In this document: one piece after another, positions 37,306-46,739 of the stretch
Layout of the letters: the number at the start of each line of letters is the position of its first letter
How positions within the stretch are numbered: position 1 is the stretch's first letter
Assembly: GCF_004216695.1 (NCBI RefSeq)
Contig: NZ_SGXC01000004.1
Coordinates: 271,297 to 335,296 of the forward strand
DNA from: Pigmentiphaga kullae
Lineage (GTDB): Bacteria; Pseudomonadota; Gammaproteobacteria; Burkholderiales; Burkholderiaceae_B
Direction: 5' to 3'
DNA: 64,000 nt
Program-made: the position numbers and the translations under genes
The notes under the pieces: model-generated
Databases searched by the model: none
Seen by the model: only the letters and a program-made list of their open reading frames with translations
What the model was told of the DNA's origin: nothing

Positions 37306-38508
37306 ATGCCCAAACATGCCCTGACCATCGTGCTGGCGCTGCTGACCATGGTCGGGCCGCTGGGCATCGATGCCTATTTGCCGTCGTTCCACGCGATCGG
37401 CGCCACCTTCGACGCGTCGCCGCTGGCGGTGCAGCAGACCCTGAGCCTGTACATCGCGGGCATGAGCGTCATGACCCTGTTCTACGGCACCCTGTCGGAC
37501 TCGTTCGGCCGGCGGCCGGTCATGCTGGTGTCGCTGGTGCTGTTCACGCTGACCTCGATCCTGGCTGCGCTGTCCACCAGCATAGGCATGCTGGTGGCGG
37601 TCCGGGTGCTGCAGGGGTTGTGCGCCGGCGCCGGCATGGTCATCGCGCGCGCCATGGTGCAGGACAAGTTCCAGGGCGGCGAGGCGCAGCGGATGATGGC
37701 CATGATCACCATGGTGTTCGGCGTGGCGCCCGCGCTGGCGCCGGTCCTGGGCGGCTGGCTGCAGGCCACGCTCGGCTGGCGGTCGGTGTTCTGGGCGCTG
37801 GCCCTGTTCGGCGCCGGCCTGTGGGCGGTCAGCCGGCAGGTCCTGCGCGAGACGCTGCCGCCGGCCGCGCGCACGCCGTTCGACCTGCGCAGCATCGCCG
37901 CCAACTATCGGCGTTCGGTAACCAGCCCGCGGTTCGTGCTGATGTCCGTGGGGATAGGCCTGGCGTTCTGTGGACTGCCCCTGTACGTGGGCTCGGCCGC
38001 GGCCTACGTCATGGACATCCTGCACCTGCCCGAGACCGCGTTCGGCTGGCTGTTCGTGCCCATGGTCAGCGGCCTGATGCTGGGCTCGGCCATGGCGAGC
38101 CGCTACGCGCACCGCGTCCCGGCCGAACGCATGGTCCGGCTGGGGTTCCTGGTCATGGGGTTCGGCGTCGTGTTGTCCGTGGCCTATACGAGCCTGTTCA
38201 CGGCAGCCGTGCCGTATGCCGTGCTGCCCTTCCTGTTCTATACCTTCGGCCTGTCGCTGGCCTCGCCCAGCATGACGGTGATCGCGCTCAGCATCTTCCC
38301 CGAGATGCGGGGGCTCGCGGCCTCGATGCAGGGCTTCATCCAGATGGCGCTGTTCGCGCTGGTCTCGGGTCTGGTCGCGCCCCTGGTGTTCGGCAGCGCG
38401 GCGGGCCTGGCCTGGACGCATGCCTTGCTGCTGGCGGCGGGCCTGGGCTTCTGGGAGGCGGGCAGCCGGGCGCGGGCCAGACCCGCCACGCCGGCCGCCG
38501 GGACCTGA
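37306..38508 (+). CDS. Bcr/CflA-family drug resistance MFS transporter
   Basis: A 400-residue, 12-helix major facilitator. The N-terminal GPLGIDAYLPSFHAI and loop motif GTLSDSFGRRPVML, then VLQGLCAGAGMVIARAMVQD, are characteristic of the Bcr/CflA drug:H+ antiporters. Bcr in E. coli exports bicyclomycin and other compounds; the substrate here is unknown. It is divergent from quiA and ends 8 bp from the convergent LysR gene. Confidence 0.9.
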   Translation: MPKHALTIVLALLTMVGPLGIDAYLPSFHAIGATFDASPLAVQQTLSLYIAGMSVMTLFYGTLSDSFGRRPVMLVSLVLFTLTSILAALSTSIGMLVAVRVLQGLCAGAGMVIARAMVQDKFQGGEAQRMMAMITMVFGVAPALAPVLGGWLQATLGWRSVFWALALFGAGLWAVSRQVLRETLPPAARTPFDLRSIAANYRRSVTSPRFVLMSVGIGLAFCGLPLYVGSAAAYVMDILHLPETAFGWLFVPMVSGLMLGSAMASRYAHRVPAERMVRLGFLVMGFGVVLSVAYTSLFTAAVPYAVLPFLFYTFGLSLASPSMTVIALSIFPEMRGLAASMQGFIQMALFALVSGLVAPLVFGSAAGLAWTHALLLAAGLGFWEAGSRARARPATPAAGT

Positions 38509-38515
38509 TCCGGAT

Positions 38516-39406
38516 TCAGACCTGCCGGCGCAGCACGTCCAGGAAACTGGCCGCGGCAGCCGGCAGCGATCGGCCGCCGCGCGTCAGGATGCCCATCTCG
38601 CGCGAGACACCGGGTCCGGCCAGCGGGATGGCGGCCAGCGCCGACATGTCGATCAGCCGAAGCGCCAGCCGGGGAATGGCGGCGATGCCCAGGCCGGCCG
38701 ACACCATCGCACCCACGACCGAGATGTTGGCGCATTCGTAGCGCGCCTGGATGGCCAGGCCGCATTGCGCCATGACCCGGTCGGCGATCTGGCGGATGCT
38801 GCTGGCCGGCCCGCTGGCGACCAGCGGCCGTTCCGCCAGCACCGACCACGACACCCGCCGGCGCGAGGCCAGGGGATCGCCGCGGCTGCACACGCAGACG
38901 AATTCGTCGCTGATCAGCGGCTCGAACGCCAGTCCGTCCTGCCGCGGCGGCGCCACCGAGATGGCGAAGTCCGCGCTGCCGTCCAGGACCCGCGTCCGCA
39001 CGAATTCCGCCGATACCGGTTCGAGCGCGATGGTGACGCGCGGATGGGTGTCCTGGAACACCGACATGGCCCGGGGCAGCAGCGCCGCGGCGGCCGATGG
39101 CAGGCAGGCGATGGCGATGCGGCCGCGGCGGCCGGCCACGAATTCGGACAGGTCGCTGAGCGAGTCGTGGAATTCGCCCACGATGCGACGGGCGATGGGC
39201 AGCAGTTCCTCGCCCTCGCGCGTCAGTTCCACGCGCCGCGTGTTGCGGTCGAACAGACGGGCATCGAGCTTGTGCTCGGCGGACTGCACGGACCGGCTCA
39301 GTGCCGGTTGCGAGACGTGGACGCGTTCGGCGGCCAGGCGGAAATTGCGCAGCTCGGCCACGGCCAGGAAGGCTTCCAGTTCATGCACGGTCAGGGTCGA
39401 TCGCAT
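38516..39406 (-). CDS. LysR-family transcriptional regulator
   Basis: A 296-residue LysR protein. The HTH is in LEAFLAVAELRNFRLAAERVHVSQPALSRSV, and the effector domain includes ADFAISVAPPRQDGLAFEPL. It is divergent from a Bug-AtuA operon with a 101-bp intergenic region holding an inverted repeat. It most likely activates that operon. Inducer unknown. Confidence 0.9.
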   Translation of the reverse strand: MRSTLTVHELEAFLAVAELRNFRLAAERVHVSQPALSRSVQSAEHKLDARLFDRNTRRVELTREGEELLPIARRIVGEFHDSLSDLSEFVAGRRGRIAIACLPSAAAALLPRAMSVFQDTHPRVTIALEPVSAEFVRTRVLDGSADFAISVAPPRQDGLAFEPLISDEFVCVCSRGDPLASRRRVSWSVLAERPLVASGPASSIRQIADRVMAQCGLAIQARYECANISVVGAMVSAGLGIAAIPRLALRLIDMSALAAIPLAGPGVSREMGILTRGGRSLPAAAASFLDVLRRQV

Positions 39407-39428
39407 GCGGCGCCATCAATGATGAAAA

Positions 39429-39454
39429 TGCATTAAATCAATATGATAAATGCA
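39429..39454. promoter_or_regulatory. inverted repeat in LysR/Bug-AtuA divergent promoter
   Basis: TGCATT-N14-AATGCA is a perfect 6-bp inverted repeat, and AAATGCA also recurs as a direct repeat 22 bp apart, two helical turns. It lies 23 bp from the LysR start and 54 bp from the Bug start, in the only AT-rich part of the gap. Confidence 0.5.
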
Positions 39455-39507
39455 CTTCTCATATCACGGCCGTCTCCCTACACTGGCCCGAAAACCCCGG
39501 AGACGCC

Positions 39508-40467
39508 ATGAAAACCCGCCTGATCCCGTTTGCCGTGCTCGCATGCTCGCTGGCCGGTCCCGCCTCTGCCCAGTCCTATCCCTCGCAACCGATACGCATG
39601 GTGGTGCCGTTCGCCGCCGGCAGCGGCACCGACCAGGTGGCCCGCGTGCTGGGCCAGGCCATGACGGCGGCGGCCAACGTCACGGTGGTGATCGAGAACA
39701 AGCCCGGCGCCAACGGCTTCATCGCCGCCCAGGCGGTGGCATCGGCCCCGCCCGACGGCTATACGATGCTGCTGACGACCAACACCACGCACGCGGCCAA
39801 CCAGCATCTGTTCAAGCATCTGCCCTACGACCCGGTCAAGGACTACACCCCGGTCGCGCTGCTGCGCAAGGGCTACCAGATCATGGTGGTGCGCGCCGAT
39901 TTTCCGACGCGCAGCGTGGCCGATTTCATCGAGCTCGCGCGCAAGCAGCCGGGCAAGCTCAATTTCGGCAGCGGCAGTTCGTCCAGCCAGGTGGCGGGCG
40001 AGCTGTTCAAGCAGATGGCCAACGTCGAGCTGACCCACGTGCCCTACAAGAGCAACCCGCAGGCGCTGAACGATCTCATGGGCGGCCAGATCGACGTGGT
40101 GTTCGTCGACACCACGTCGGCGATCACGCTGGTCAAGAGCGGCAAGCTGCGCGCCCTGGCCGCGACCAGCCCCGTGCGCCTGTCCATGCTGCCCGAGGTG
40201 CCGACGCTGGACCAGGCCGGGCTCAAGGGCTACGAAATGTCTTACTGGACCGCCGCCTACCTGCCGCGCGGCACGTCCAGGGAAGTTACGGCCACGCTCA
40301 ACAAGCTGTTGATCGACGCCGTGCGTTCGCCCGAGATGGCGCAGTTGATGGCCAAGACCGGAACCGAGGTCTCCACCAGTTCGCCGGCGGAACTGGCAAC
40401 CTTCCAGGCGGCGGAATCCGATAAATGGGCCCGCATCATCCGCGCGGCCAACATCCAGCCGGAGTGA
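39508..40467 (+). CDS. Bug-family (TctC-like) periplasmic solute receptor
   Basis: A 319-residue receptor with a signal peptide of 22 residues (ending GPASAQ). Family blocks are IRMVVPFAAGSGTDQVAR, VIENKPGANGFIAAQAVASAPPDGYTML and HVPYKSNPQALNDLMGGQIDVVF. A GGAGA lies 5 bp before ATG 39508. The AtuA-type gene begins 5 bp after the stop, so receptor and enzyme are one operon. This suggests the ligand is the substrate of the AtuA-type pathway. Confidence 0.93.
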   Translation: MKTRLIPFAVLACSLAGPASAQSYPSQPIRMVVPFAAGSGTDQVARVLGQAMTAAANVTVVIENKPGANGFIAAQAVASAPPDGYTMLLTTNTTHAANQHLFKHLPYDPVKDYTPVALLRKGYQIMVVRADFPTRSVADFIELARKQPGKLNFGSGSSSSQVAGELFKQMANVELTHVPYKSNPQALNDLMGGQIDVVFVDTTSAITLVKSGKLRALAATSPVRLSMLPEVPTLDQAGLKGYEMSYWTAAYLPRGTSREVTATLNKLLIDAVRSPEMAQLMAKTGTEVSTSSPAELATFQAAESDKWARIIRAANIQPE

Positions 40468-40471
40468 ACCC

Positions 40472-41818
40472 ATGACCAAGACGCGCGTGCGCATAGGCGC
40501 CGGTGCGGGATTTTCCGACGACCGGTTCGAGCCGGCACTCGAACTGGCCGAGCGCGGCGAGCTGGACTACCTGGTCTTCGAGTGCCTGGCCGAACGGACC
40601 ATCGCGCGCGAGACGTTGTCCCGGATCAAGGATCCCGAGACGGGCTATACGCCCTACATGCGGGACCGCCTGCGCATGGTGCTGCCCGCGTGCATGCAGG
40701 CGGGCATACGCATCGTGACCAACATGGGCGCGGCCAACCCGCTGGGCGCGGCGCGTGTCATCCGGCGCGACGCGCTGTCGCTGGGACTGCCGCCGCCGGT
40801 GGTGGCGGCGGTGGTGGGCGACGACGTGACCGAGATCGTGCGCGCGCATCCCGAGCTGCGGCTGCTGGATACCGGCGAGCCCGTGGAGTCGCTGCTGCCG
40901 CGCATGGCCGCCGCCAATGCCTATCTGGGCGCGGACATCGTGCGCGAGGCGCTGGCCCGCGACGCGCAGATCGTGGTGACGGGGCGCGTGGCCGATCCGT
41001 CGATGTTCGTGGGCTGCATGCTGCACGGACTGGGGTGGTCCTATGACGACTATCCCCGCCTGGCCGCCGGCACCTTCACCGGCCATCTGCTGGAGTGCGC
41101 GGCGCAGGTCACCGGCGGCTGTTTCGCCGACCCCGGCAAGAAGGACGTGCCGGACATGGCCCGCATCGGTTTTCCGTACGCCGACGTCGATGCCGACGGT
41201 TCGGTCCGGCTGGGCAAGGTCGAGGGCTCGGGCGGCCGCCTGGACGTGGCGACCTGCACCGAGCAGGCGCTGTACGAGATCCACGATCCGGCGCGCTACA
41301 TCACGCCCGACTGCGTGCTGGACATCACCGAGGCCGAGTTCGAGCAACTGGGGCCAGACCGCGTCGGCTTCCGGGGCACGCGCGCGGCGCCGCGCACCGA
41401 TACCTACAAGGTCGTGGTGGGCTACCACGACGGCTGGATAGGCGAGGGCGAGGTCGGCTATGCCGGCCCCAACGCGCTGGCCCGGGCGCGCCTGTCCGAG
41501 CAGATCGTGCGCGAGCGCCTGAAGCTGCGCGGTTTCTCGTATCCGGAAATCCGGGCGGACTACATAGGCATGAGCAGCCTGCACGGCATGGGCGCCGGGC
41601 GCCCCGAGCCCTACGAGGTGCGGCTGCGCGTGGCGGCCCGCAGTCCGGACAAGAAGGCCGCGCAGGCGGTGGGGTTCGAGATGCGGACGCTCAACGTCAA
41701 CGGTCCGGCGGGCGGCGGCGGGACGCTGGAGGCGCTGCGCGAGGTGATCGGCGTGCGCTCGCTGCTGCTGCCGCGCCACCTGGTCCACCCCGAGGTCGTC
41801 ATCGAGGAGCGGCCGTGA
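40472..41818 (+). CDS. AtuA-family protein (DUF1446)
   Basis: A 448-residue protein of the AtuA/DUF1446 family. Typical pieces are RIGAGAGFSDDRFEPALELAERGELDYLVFECLAERT at the start, TNMGAANPLGAARV, VTGRVADPSMFVGCMLHGLGW and TGGCFADPGKKDVPDM. AtuA was named from acyclic terpene utilisation in Pseudomonas, but its reaction is unclear and relatives occur in many catabolic clusters. No terpene genes (atuCF-like carboxylase) are present here, so the pathway is probably different. It lies between a Bug gene and the small AtuA-related protein. Confidence 0.85.
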   Translation: MTKTRVRIGAGAGFSDDRFEPALELAERGELDYLVFECLAERTIARETLSRIKDPETGYTPYMRDRLRMVLPACMQAGIRIVTNMGAANPLGAARVIRRDALSLGLPPPVVAAVVGDDVTEIVRAHPELRLLDTGEPVESLLPRMAAANAYLGADIVREALARDAQIVVTGRVADPSMFVGCMLHGLGWSYDDYPRLAAGTFTGHLLECAAQVTGGCFADPGKKDVPDMARIGFPYADVDADGSVRLGKVEGSGGRLDVATCTEQALYEIHDPARYITPDCVLDITEAEFEQLGPDRVGFRGTRAAPRTDTYKVVVGYHDGWIGEGEVGYAGPNALARARLSEQIVRERLKLRGFSYPEIRADYIGMSSLHGMGAGRPEPYEVRLRVAARSPDKKAAQAVGFEMRTLNVNGPAGGGGTLEALREVIGVRSLLLPRHLVHPEVVIEERP

Positions 41819-41843
41819 ACGAACAGAACTGGAGGAGCGTCCC

Positions 41844-42155
41844 GTGAGCACCAAGGTCCATGAACTGGCCCACTCGCGCGCCGGCGACAAGGGCAATACC
41901 TCGAACGTCTCGGTCATCGCGTACGACCAGTCGGCCTGGGACATCCTGCGCCGCGAGCTGACCGAGGAGCGCGTCATGCGCGCCTACGCGCACCTGGCCA
42001 GCGGGCCGGTCACGCGCTATGAGTTGCCACGCCTGCGCGCGCTGAACTTCGTCATCGAAGGGGCGCTGGGTGGCGGTGTAACGATCTCGCTGGCGCGCGA
42101 TGCGCACGGCAAGACGCTGTCCTATCTGATGCTGGACATCGACCTGCCGGTGTAA
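41844..42155 (+). CDS. small AtuA-associated ferredoxin-fold protein
   Basis: A 103-residue protein starting VHELAHSRAGDKGNTSNVSV and containing LNFVIEGALGGGVTISLARD. This is the small domain that in other bacteria is fused to the C-terminus of AtuA-type proteins or encoded next to them. AGGAG lies upstream of ATG 41844, 26 bp after the AtuA stop. The two probably form one complex. Function unknown. Confidence 0.82.
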   Translation: MSTKVHELAHSRAGDKGNTSNVSVIAYDQSAWDILRRELTEERVMRAYAHLASGPVTRYELPRLRALNFVIEGALGGGVTISLARDAHGKTLSYLMLDIDLPV

Positions 42156-42170
42156 GGGGGGGAACGGCCT

Positions 42171-42626
42171 TCAGTGATTGATGGCCGTGATCTTCACGTC
42201 GTTGCGCTTGCCCACGCCGCCGAACCAGATCTCGCCCGAACCGATGGAGATGCCCTGCCAGTTGGCGAACAGCTCGGGGTAGGACTGGCGCGAGACGGCA
42301 TCCTTGACCTTGGGTGTGATGATCCGGTCGTAGTCCGCGATGAAGTGGCCGGCATCGCGTATCGTCGCCGCCTTGCCTTCCAGGCGAGTCCGGAACGGAT
42401 AGTCGACCATCGCCGCCACCGCCGCCTTGTCCCCGGCTGCCACGGCCTGCTTGAGCCTGTCGAAGAAACCGCGATAGGACGCGTGTTCGCCGAACAGCGT
42501 ATCGAGCCGCGCATCCATGTCGGCGGCGGTCTGCGCCTGCGCGGCGCCGGCGCCAAGGGTGACCAAAACCGCCAGGCATGCGCCCAGCAGTTGCCGCGTC
42601 GCCGTCTTTCTTTTTCCGTCTTGCAT
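42171..42626 (-). CDS. small periplasmic protein of unknown function downstream of opgGH
   Basis: A 151-residue protein with a signal peptide (ending AGAAQAQ, about residue 29). The mature part has a helical region then VDYPFRTRLEGKAATIRD and GSGEIWFGGVGKRNDVKITAINH. Proteins with this YPF..EIWFGG pattern occur in many proteobacteria without a known role. It follows opgH by 26 bp on the same strand, so it may be transcribed with opgGH. I do not recognise a function. Confidence 0.7.
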   Translation of the reverse strand: MQDGKRKTATRQLLGACLAVLVTLGAGAAQAQTAADMDARLDTLFGEHASYRGFFDRLKQAVAAGDKAAVAAMVDYPFRTRLEGKAATIRDAGHFIADYDRIITPKVKDAVSRQSYPELFANWQGISIGSGEIWFGGVGKRNDVKITAINH

Positions 42627-42652
42627 GGCAGCGTCCAAGGGGGAAGGGGGGC

Positions 42653-44956
42653 TCAGGCCGCGCGGGCCTGGGCCGCGGGCTGGGCCAGGGCCCGGTGTAC
42701 ACGGGCCAGGACTTCGGGGTCGTCCAGCAGCCGCATGCGCTTGGGATCCGGCAGGCGCTCGGGATGTGTTTCCAGTACCTCGTCGACCAGTTGCGTGCGC
42801 GCCGTCTCGATCAGCGGATGGCCGGGCAGGTGGCGGCCGGTGGCGAAGGCCCGGGCCAGCGCGTTGACGGCGGGGTCGGTCAGCGCATCCATGAAGCCGG
42901 GAGCGGAGCGGGCCTGGTTTTCCTCGTTGTAGCGCGCGGTGTCGTGCAGTTCGCGCGGCGGGGACGTTTCCTCGGGGATGCAGAACAGCCCATCGTCGAA
43001 GGCGCCGCGTCCCAGGCTGACGCGGCTGGACATCACCGACAGCGGGATGGCCAGCAGCAGCGACGCCAGGATGGGAATCATCCACCACAGGAAGTTCGGA
43101 TTCAGCCAGGCGACCAGCAGGCCCCAGCACACGCCCAGCAGCGTCTGCAGGCCATGGCGCCGGAAGGCTTCGCGCCAGGGCGTCTCGTTGTTGGCGCGGG
43201 CCGGCGATTTCCATTGCACCTTCCAGCCCAGGAACGCCGCCACGACGAAGCGGGTGTGGAACAGCATGCGGATCGGCGCCAGCAGCATGGAGAACAAGAC
43301 CTCCAGCAGCATGGACCACAAAAGCTTGCCCGAGCCCGCGTAGCCCCGCGCGCCTTTCACCCATACCAGCAGCACGCTCAGTATCTTGGGCAGGAACAGC
43401 AGCACCGCCGTGGTCGAGAACAGCGCGATGGCTTCCTCGGGATGCCATTGCGGCCAGATCGGGAACAACTGGTGCGGCGTCACGAAATACTGCGGCTCGG
43501 TCAGCGTGTGGACCGCCAGCAGCGCGGTGGACAGCGCCAGGAACAGGAACCACAGCGGCGCCGACAGGTAGGACATCACGCCGGTCAGGAACACGGCGCG
43601 GTGCACGGGGTGCAGGCCCTTGATCAGGAACAGCCGGAAGTTCATGAGGTTGCCCTGGCACCAGCGCTGGTCGCGCTGCAATTCGTCCAGCAGGTTGGGC
43701 GGCAGTTCCTCGTAGCTGCCGGGCAGGTCGTAGGCGATCCAGACGCCCCAGCCCGCGCGCCGCATCAACGCGGCCTCGACGAAGTCGTGCGACAGGATGG
43801 CCCCGGCGAAGCTGCCCTTGCCGGGCAGGGGCGCCAGCGCGCAATGCTGGATGAAGGGCTCCAGGCGGATGATGGCGTTGTGGCCCCAGTAGTGGGACTC
43901 GCCCAGTTGCCAGAAATGCAGGCCGGCCGTGAAAAGCGGGCCGTAGACCCGGGTGGCGAACTGCTGCACGCGCGCGTACAGGCTGTCCATGCCCGAGGCA
44001 CGCGGCGCGCTCTGGATGATGCCGGCCTCGGGGTTGGCGTTCATCAGCACCACCAGGCGCTTGAGGCATTCGCCGCTCATCACGCTGTCGGCGTCCAGCA
44101 CGACCATGTAGTCGTATTCGCCGCCCCAGCGCCGGCAGAAATCGTCGATGTTGCCGCTCTTGCGCTTGACGCGCCGCCGGCGCCGCCGGTAGTGGATGCG
44201 GCCGAAGCCTTCGACGGTCTTGCACAGTTCGACCCAGGCGCGCTGTTCCTGCACGCAGTTGTCCGGCTTGTAGCTGTCGCTTAGGATGAAGAAGTCGAAC
44301 TTGTCCAGGACGCCTGCCCGCGCGACCGACTCGTAGGTCGCGCGCAGTCCGGCGAACACCCGGCCCACGTCCTCGTTACAGATGGGCATGACGAGCGCGG
44401 TGCGGGTGCCGGCGGAGATGGGCACGCCTTCGGCCACGGTGGCCGAGATGCTGTAGCGGTCGCGTCCCATCAGCAATTGCAGGAAGCCCATCAGCGCGGT
44501 CCAGAAACCGGCCGAGACCCAACAGAACAGTAGCGCGAACAGCAGCAGGATCGCGATTTCCAGGATCTGGCCGCCCTGGTAGGGCAGGACGGCCTTCATG
44601 TACCAGGTAGCGACGGCGGTCTGCGCCACCACGGCCACCAGCAGGGTCAGCCGGCGCAGCCGGCCGGCGATCTTCCAGCGCGGTTCGGGCGGGCGCGCGA
44701 GCCGTTCGGCGCGGCTCTTGTGCATCTGCCCCTGCACGCGGCGCCAGCCGCGCACGAAGGGATTGGTGACCCAGGGTTCGGGCACCATGGACGAGCGCTT
44801 GATGGCCGGCGCGGTCTGTATGCACACGCGTCCGGCTTCGTCGCGATGGACGACGCCGTATTCGTCCAGTTCGGGGCCGTAGGCCTCCAGCAGGGTCCGT
44901 TCCTGGGTCTCGGCCTCGCCCGCGCGCGGGGCATTTTCTTCGATCGCTGCGGACAT
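42653..44956 (-). CDS. opgH: glucans biosynthesis glucosyltransferase
   Basis: About 767 residues. A membrane family-2 glycosyltransferase that polymerises the beta-1,2 glucan backbone of osmoregulated periplasmic glucans. The catalytic domain shows [18 protein letters not shown] (DxD), and [14 protein letters not shown] (QxxRW) marks processive enzymes. Several membrane helices surround it. Start ATG 44956 avoids overlap with opgG; ATG 44977 would overlap its stop by 17 bp and is possible, as neither has a strong ribosome-binding site. Second gene of opgGH. Confidence 0.95.
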   Translation of the reverse strand: MSAAIEENAPRAGEAETQERTLLEAYGPELDEYGVVHRDEAGRVCIQTAPAIKRSSMVPEPWVTNPFVRGWRRVQGQMHKSRAERLARPPEPRWKIAGRLRRLTLLVAVVAQTAVATWYMKAVLPYQGGQILEIAILLLFALLFCWVSAGFWTALMGFLQLLMGRDRYSISATVAEGVPISAGTRTALVMPICNEDVGRVFAGLRATYESVARAGVLDKFDFFILSDSYKPDNCVQEQRAWVELCKTVEGFGRIHYRRRRRRVKRKSGNIDDFCRRWGGEYDYMVVLDADSVMSGECLKRLVVLMNANPEAGIIQSAPRASGMDSLYARVQQFATRVYGPLFTAGLHFWQLGESHYWGHNAIIRLEPFIQHCALAPLPGKGSFAGAILSHDFVEAALMRRAGWGVWIAYDLPGSYEELPPNLLDELQRDQRWCQGNLMNFRLFLIKGLHPVHRAVFLTGVMSYLSAPLWFLFLALSTALLAVHTLTEPQYFVTPHQLFPIWPQWHPEEAIALFSTTAVLLFLPKILSVLLVWVKGARGYAGSGKLLWSMLLEVLFSMLLAPIRMLFHTRFVVAAFLGWKVQWKSPARANNETPWREAFRRHGLQTLLGVCWGLLVAWLNPNFLWWMIPILASLLLAIPLSVMSSRVSLGRGAFDDGLFCIPEETSPPRELHDTARYNEENQARSAPGFMDALTDPAVNALARAFATGRHLPGHPLIETARTQLVDEVLETHPERLPDPKRMRLLDDPEVLARVHRALAQPAAQARAA

Positions 44957-44960
44957 GGGG

Positions 44961-46556
44961 TCACTCACCCGTCTCATAGCCGGGAAGCTGGTAGCTCCAG
45001 GTCTCGGAAACGGGGTTCTGGCCGTTGACCAGGCCGGCCCGCATCTCGACCGGCTTGGCCGGATCCTTGACCTTGATCCGCAGCGTGACGCGCCAGCCGC
45101 CGGTGACCGGATTGCGGCGCAGGCTGTTCTCGAGCACGTCGGCGTTGCCGCCGGTGGAGAAGTTCAGCGAGACCGGCAGCGGCGGGTCCTTGGGCTTGGC
45201 CGGCGCCGGCGCGGAGAAGTCGATCAGGAACGCGGTGCTGCCGTCGGGGCGGCGGATCAGGTCCGTGCCGCGCGTCTCGCCCACCGAGCGCCGGGTCTGC
45301 AATACGCGGGCCAGCTTGGGGTCCTGCAGCCCGGCTTCGTTGCGGGTCCAGCGCAGCGTGTAGTTCATTTCCAGGGCCGTTCCGGGCTTGGGCGGGTTCT
45401 CGGGTACCCAGAACGCCACGATGTTGTCGTTGGTCTCGTCCGCGGTCGGGATCTCGACCAGTTCCACCCGGCCCTTGCCCCAGTTGCCCGCGGGCTCGAC
45501 CCAGAGCGTGGGACGCAGGTCGTAGCGGTCGTCCAGGTCCTCGTACTGGCGGAAGTCGCGGGCCCGCTGCTGCAGGCCGAAGCCGCGCGGATTCTCGACC
45601 ATGAACGAACTGTTGGCCAGGCGGCGCGGGTTGTTCAGCGGCCGCCAGAGCCATTCGCCGTTGCCGGCGTGGAAGGCCAGGCCGTCGGAGTCGTGCAGTT
45701 CGGGCCGGTAGTTGGCGGTGCCGGAGGGCTGCGTCGCGCCGTAGAGATACATGCTGGCCATGCTGGCGATGCCGAGCTTGGCGACCGGCGCGCGCAGGTA
45801 GACGCGCGACCGGACATCGACCAGGGTGTCCTCGCCCGGGGTGATGGTGAAGCGGTAGGCGCCGGTGGCGCGGGGCGAGTCCAGCAGGGCGTAGATCACG
45901 ACGTGCTTGTCGCTGTTGGCCGGGCGGGCGATCCAGAACTCGCGGAAGCGGGGAAATTCCTCGCCCGAGGGCACGGCGGTGTCGATGGCCAGGCCTCGGG
46001 CCGAGACGCCGTAGACCTGGCCCTTGCCGACCACGCGGAAGTAGCTGGCGCCCAGGAAGGAGGCGAGTTCGTCGTCGCGCTTGGCCGGGTCGTTCAACGG
46101 ATAGAGGATGCGGAAGCCGGCGAAGCCCAGGCCGCGCAGCAGCTTGGGATCGACCTGGCGGGGGCCGAAGTCGAAGTCGGCGGGATCGTATTTGATCTCG
46201 CGGACGCCTTCGGCATCGATCTCGTTGATCTTCACCGGCAGGTCGAAGGCCATGCCCGGGTGATGGAAGGCGATCTGGAACGCGGTACGGCCGTCGGCCC
46301 ACAGATACTTGTCGCGCTTGGGCTGGATCTGCTGGTATTCGGCGTACTTCAGGTCGCGCAGCTCCTTGGGGAGCTGGCTGGTGGGCGCCTTGTATTTCTC
46401 GCCGGCGAGTTCCCTGGCGCGGCGGGCGACATCGAAGAAGTCGAAGGCACTGGCGGGAGCGGCGGCCAGGAGGCCGGCCGACAAGGCCAGGGCCGAGAAA
46501 AGCATGCGGGCGGCAAGCGAGCGCACCCTTGCGGAAGAAAGGGAGTTGTCAGTCAC
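44961..46556 (-). CDS. opgG: periplasmic glucans biosynthesis protein
   Basis: A 531-residue periplasmic protein with a signal peptide ending [12 protein letters not shown]. OpgG-family blocks are [41 protein letters not shown] and [11 protein letters not shown]. OpgG works with OpgH in making or trimming the glucan backbone. The length matches the family. First gene of the opgGH operon; the upstream region contains an 18-bp inverted repeat at 46692. Confidence 0.95.
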   Translation of the reverse strand: MTDNSLSSARVRSLAARMLFSALALSAGLLAAAPASAFDFFDVARRARELAGEKYKAPTSQLPKELRDLKYAEYQQIQPKRDKYLWADGRTAFQIAFHHPGMAFDLPVKINEIDAEGVREIKYDPADFDFGPRQVDPKLLRGLGFAGFRILYPLNDPAKRDDELASFLGASYFRVVGKGQVYGVSARGLAIDTAVPSGEEFPRFREFWIARPANSDKHVVIYALLDSPRATGAYRFTITPGEDTLVDVRSRVYLRAPVAKLGIASMASMYLYGATQPSGTANYRPELHDSDGLAFHAGNGEWLWRPLNNPRRLANSSFMVENPRGFGLQQRARDFRQYEDLDDRYDLRPTLWVEPAGNWGKGRVELVEIPTADETNDNIVAFWVPENPPKPGTALEMNYTLRWTRNEAGLQDPKLARVLQTRRSVGETRGTDLIRRPDGSTAFLIDFSAPAPAKPKDPPLPVSLNFSTGGNADVLENSLRRNPVTGGWRVTLRIKVKDPAKPVEMRAGLVNGQNPVSETWSYQLPGYETGE

Positions 46557-46691
46557 GGATCTTGGACGTCCGGCGTGGCCTGGAATGCTGAAACGGAGAT
46601 TCTAGAGGGTATGGCCGCCCCCGGGGGGCTCCGGCGGCACGCATGTACTACTGGATGTAGCCATGCGGCGCCAACCGGACCAGAATGGACG

Positions 46692-46709
46692 CCAATTTCA
46701 CCAAATTGG
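46692..46709. repeat. 18-bp inverted repeat between ggt and opgG
   Basis: CCAATTT-CACC-AAATTGG is a perfect 7-bp inverted repeat, 31 bp past the ggt stop and about 140 bp before the opgG start, in the direction of both genes. No U-run follows on the minus strand, so it is not a standard terminator. It may be an operator or weak hairpin. Confidence 0.4.
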
Positions 46710-46739
46710 TTCCCCGGAGCCCGGATTTGGGGCGCGGTG

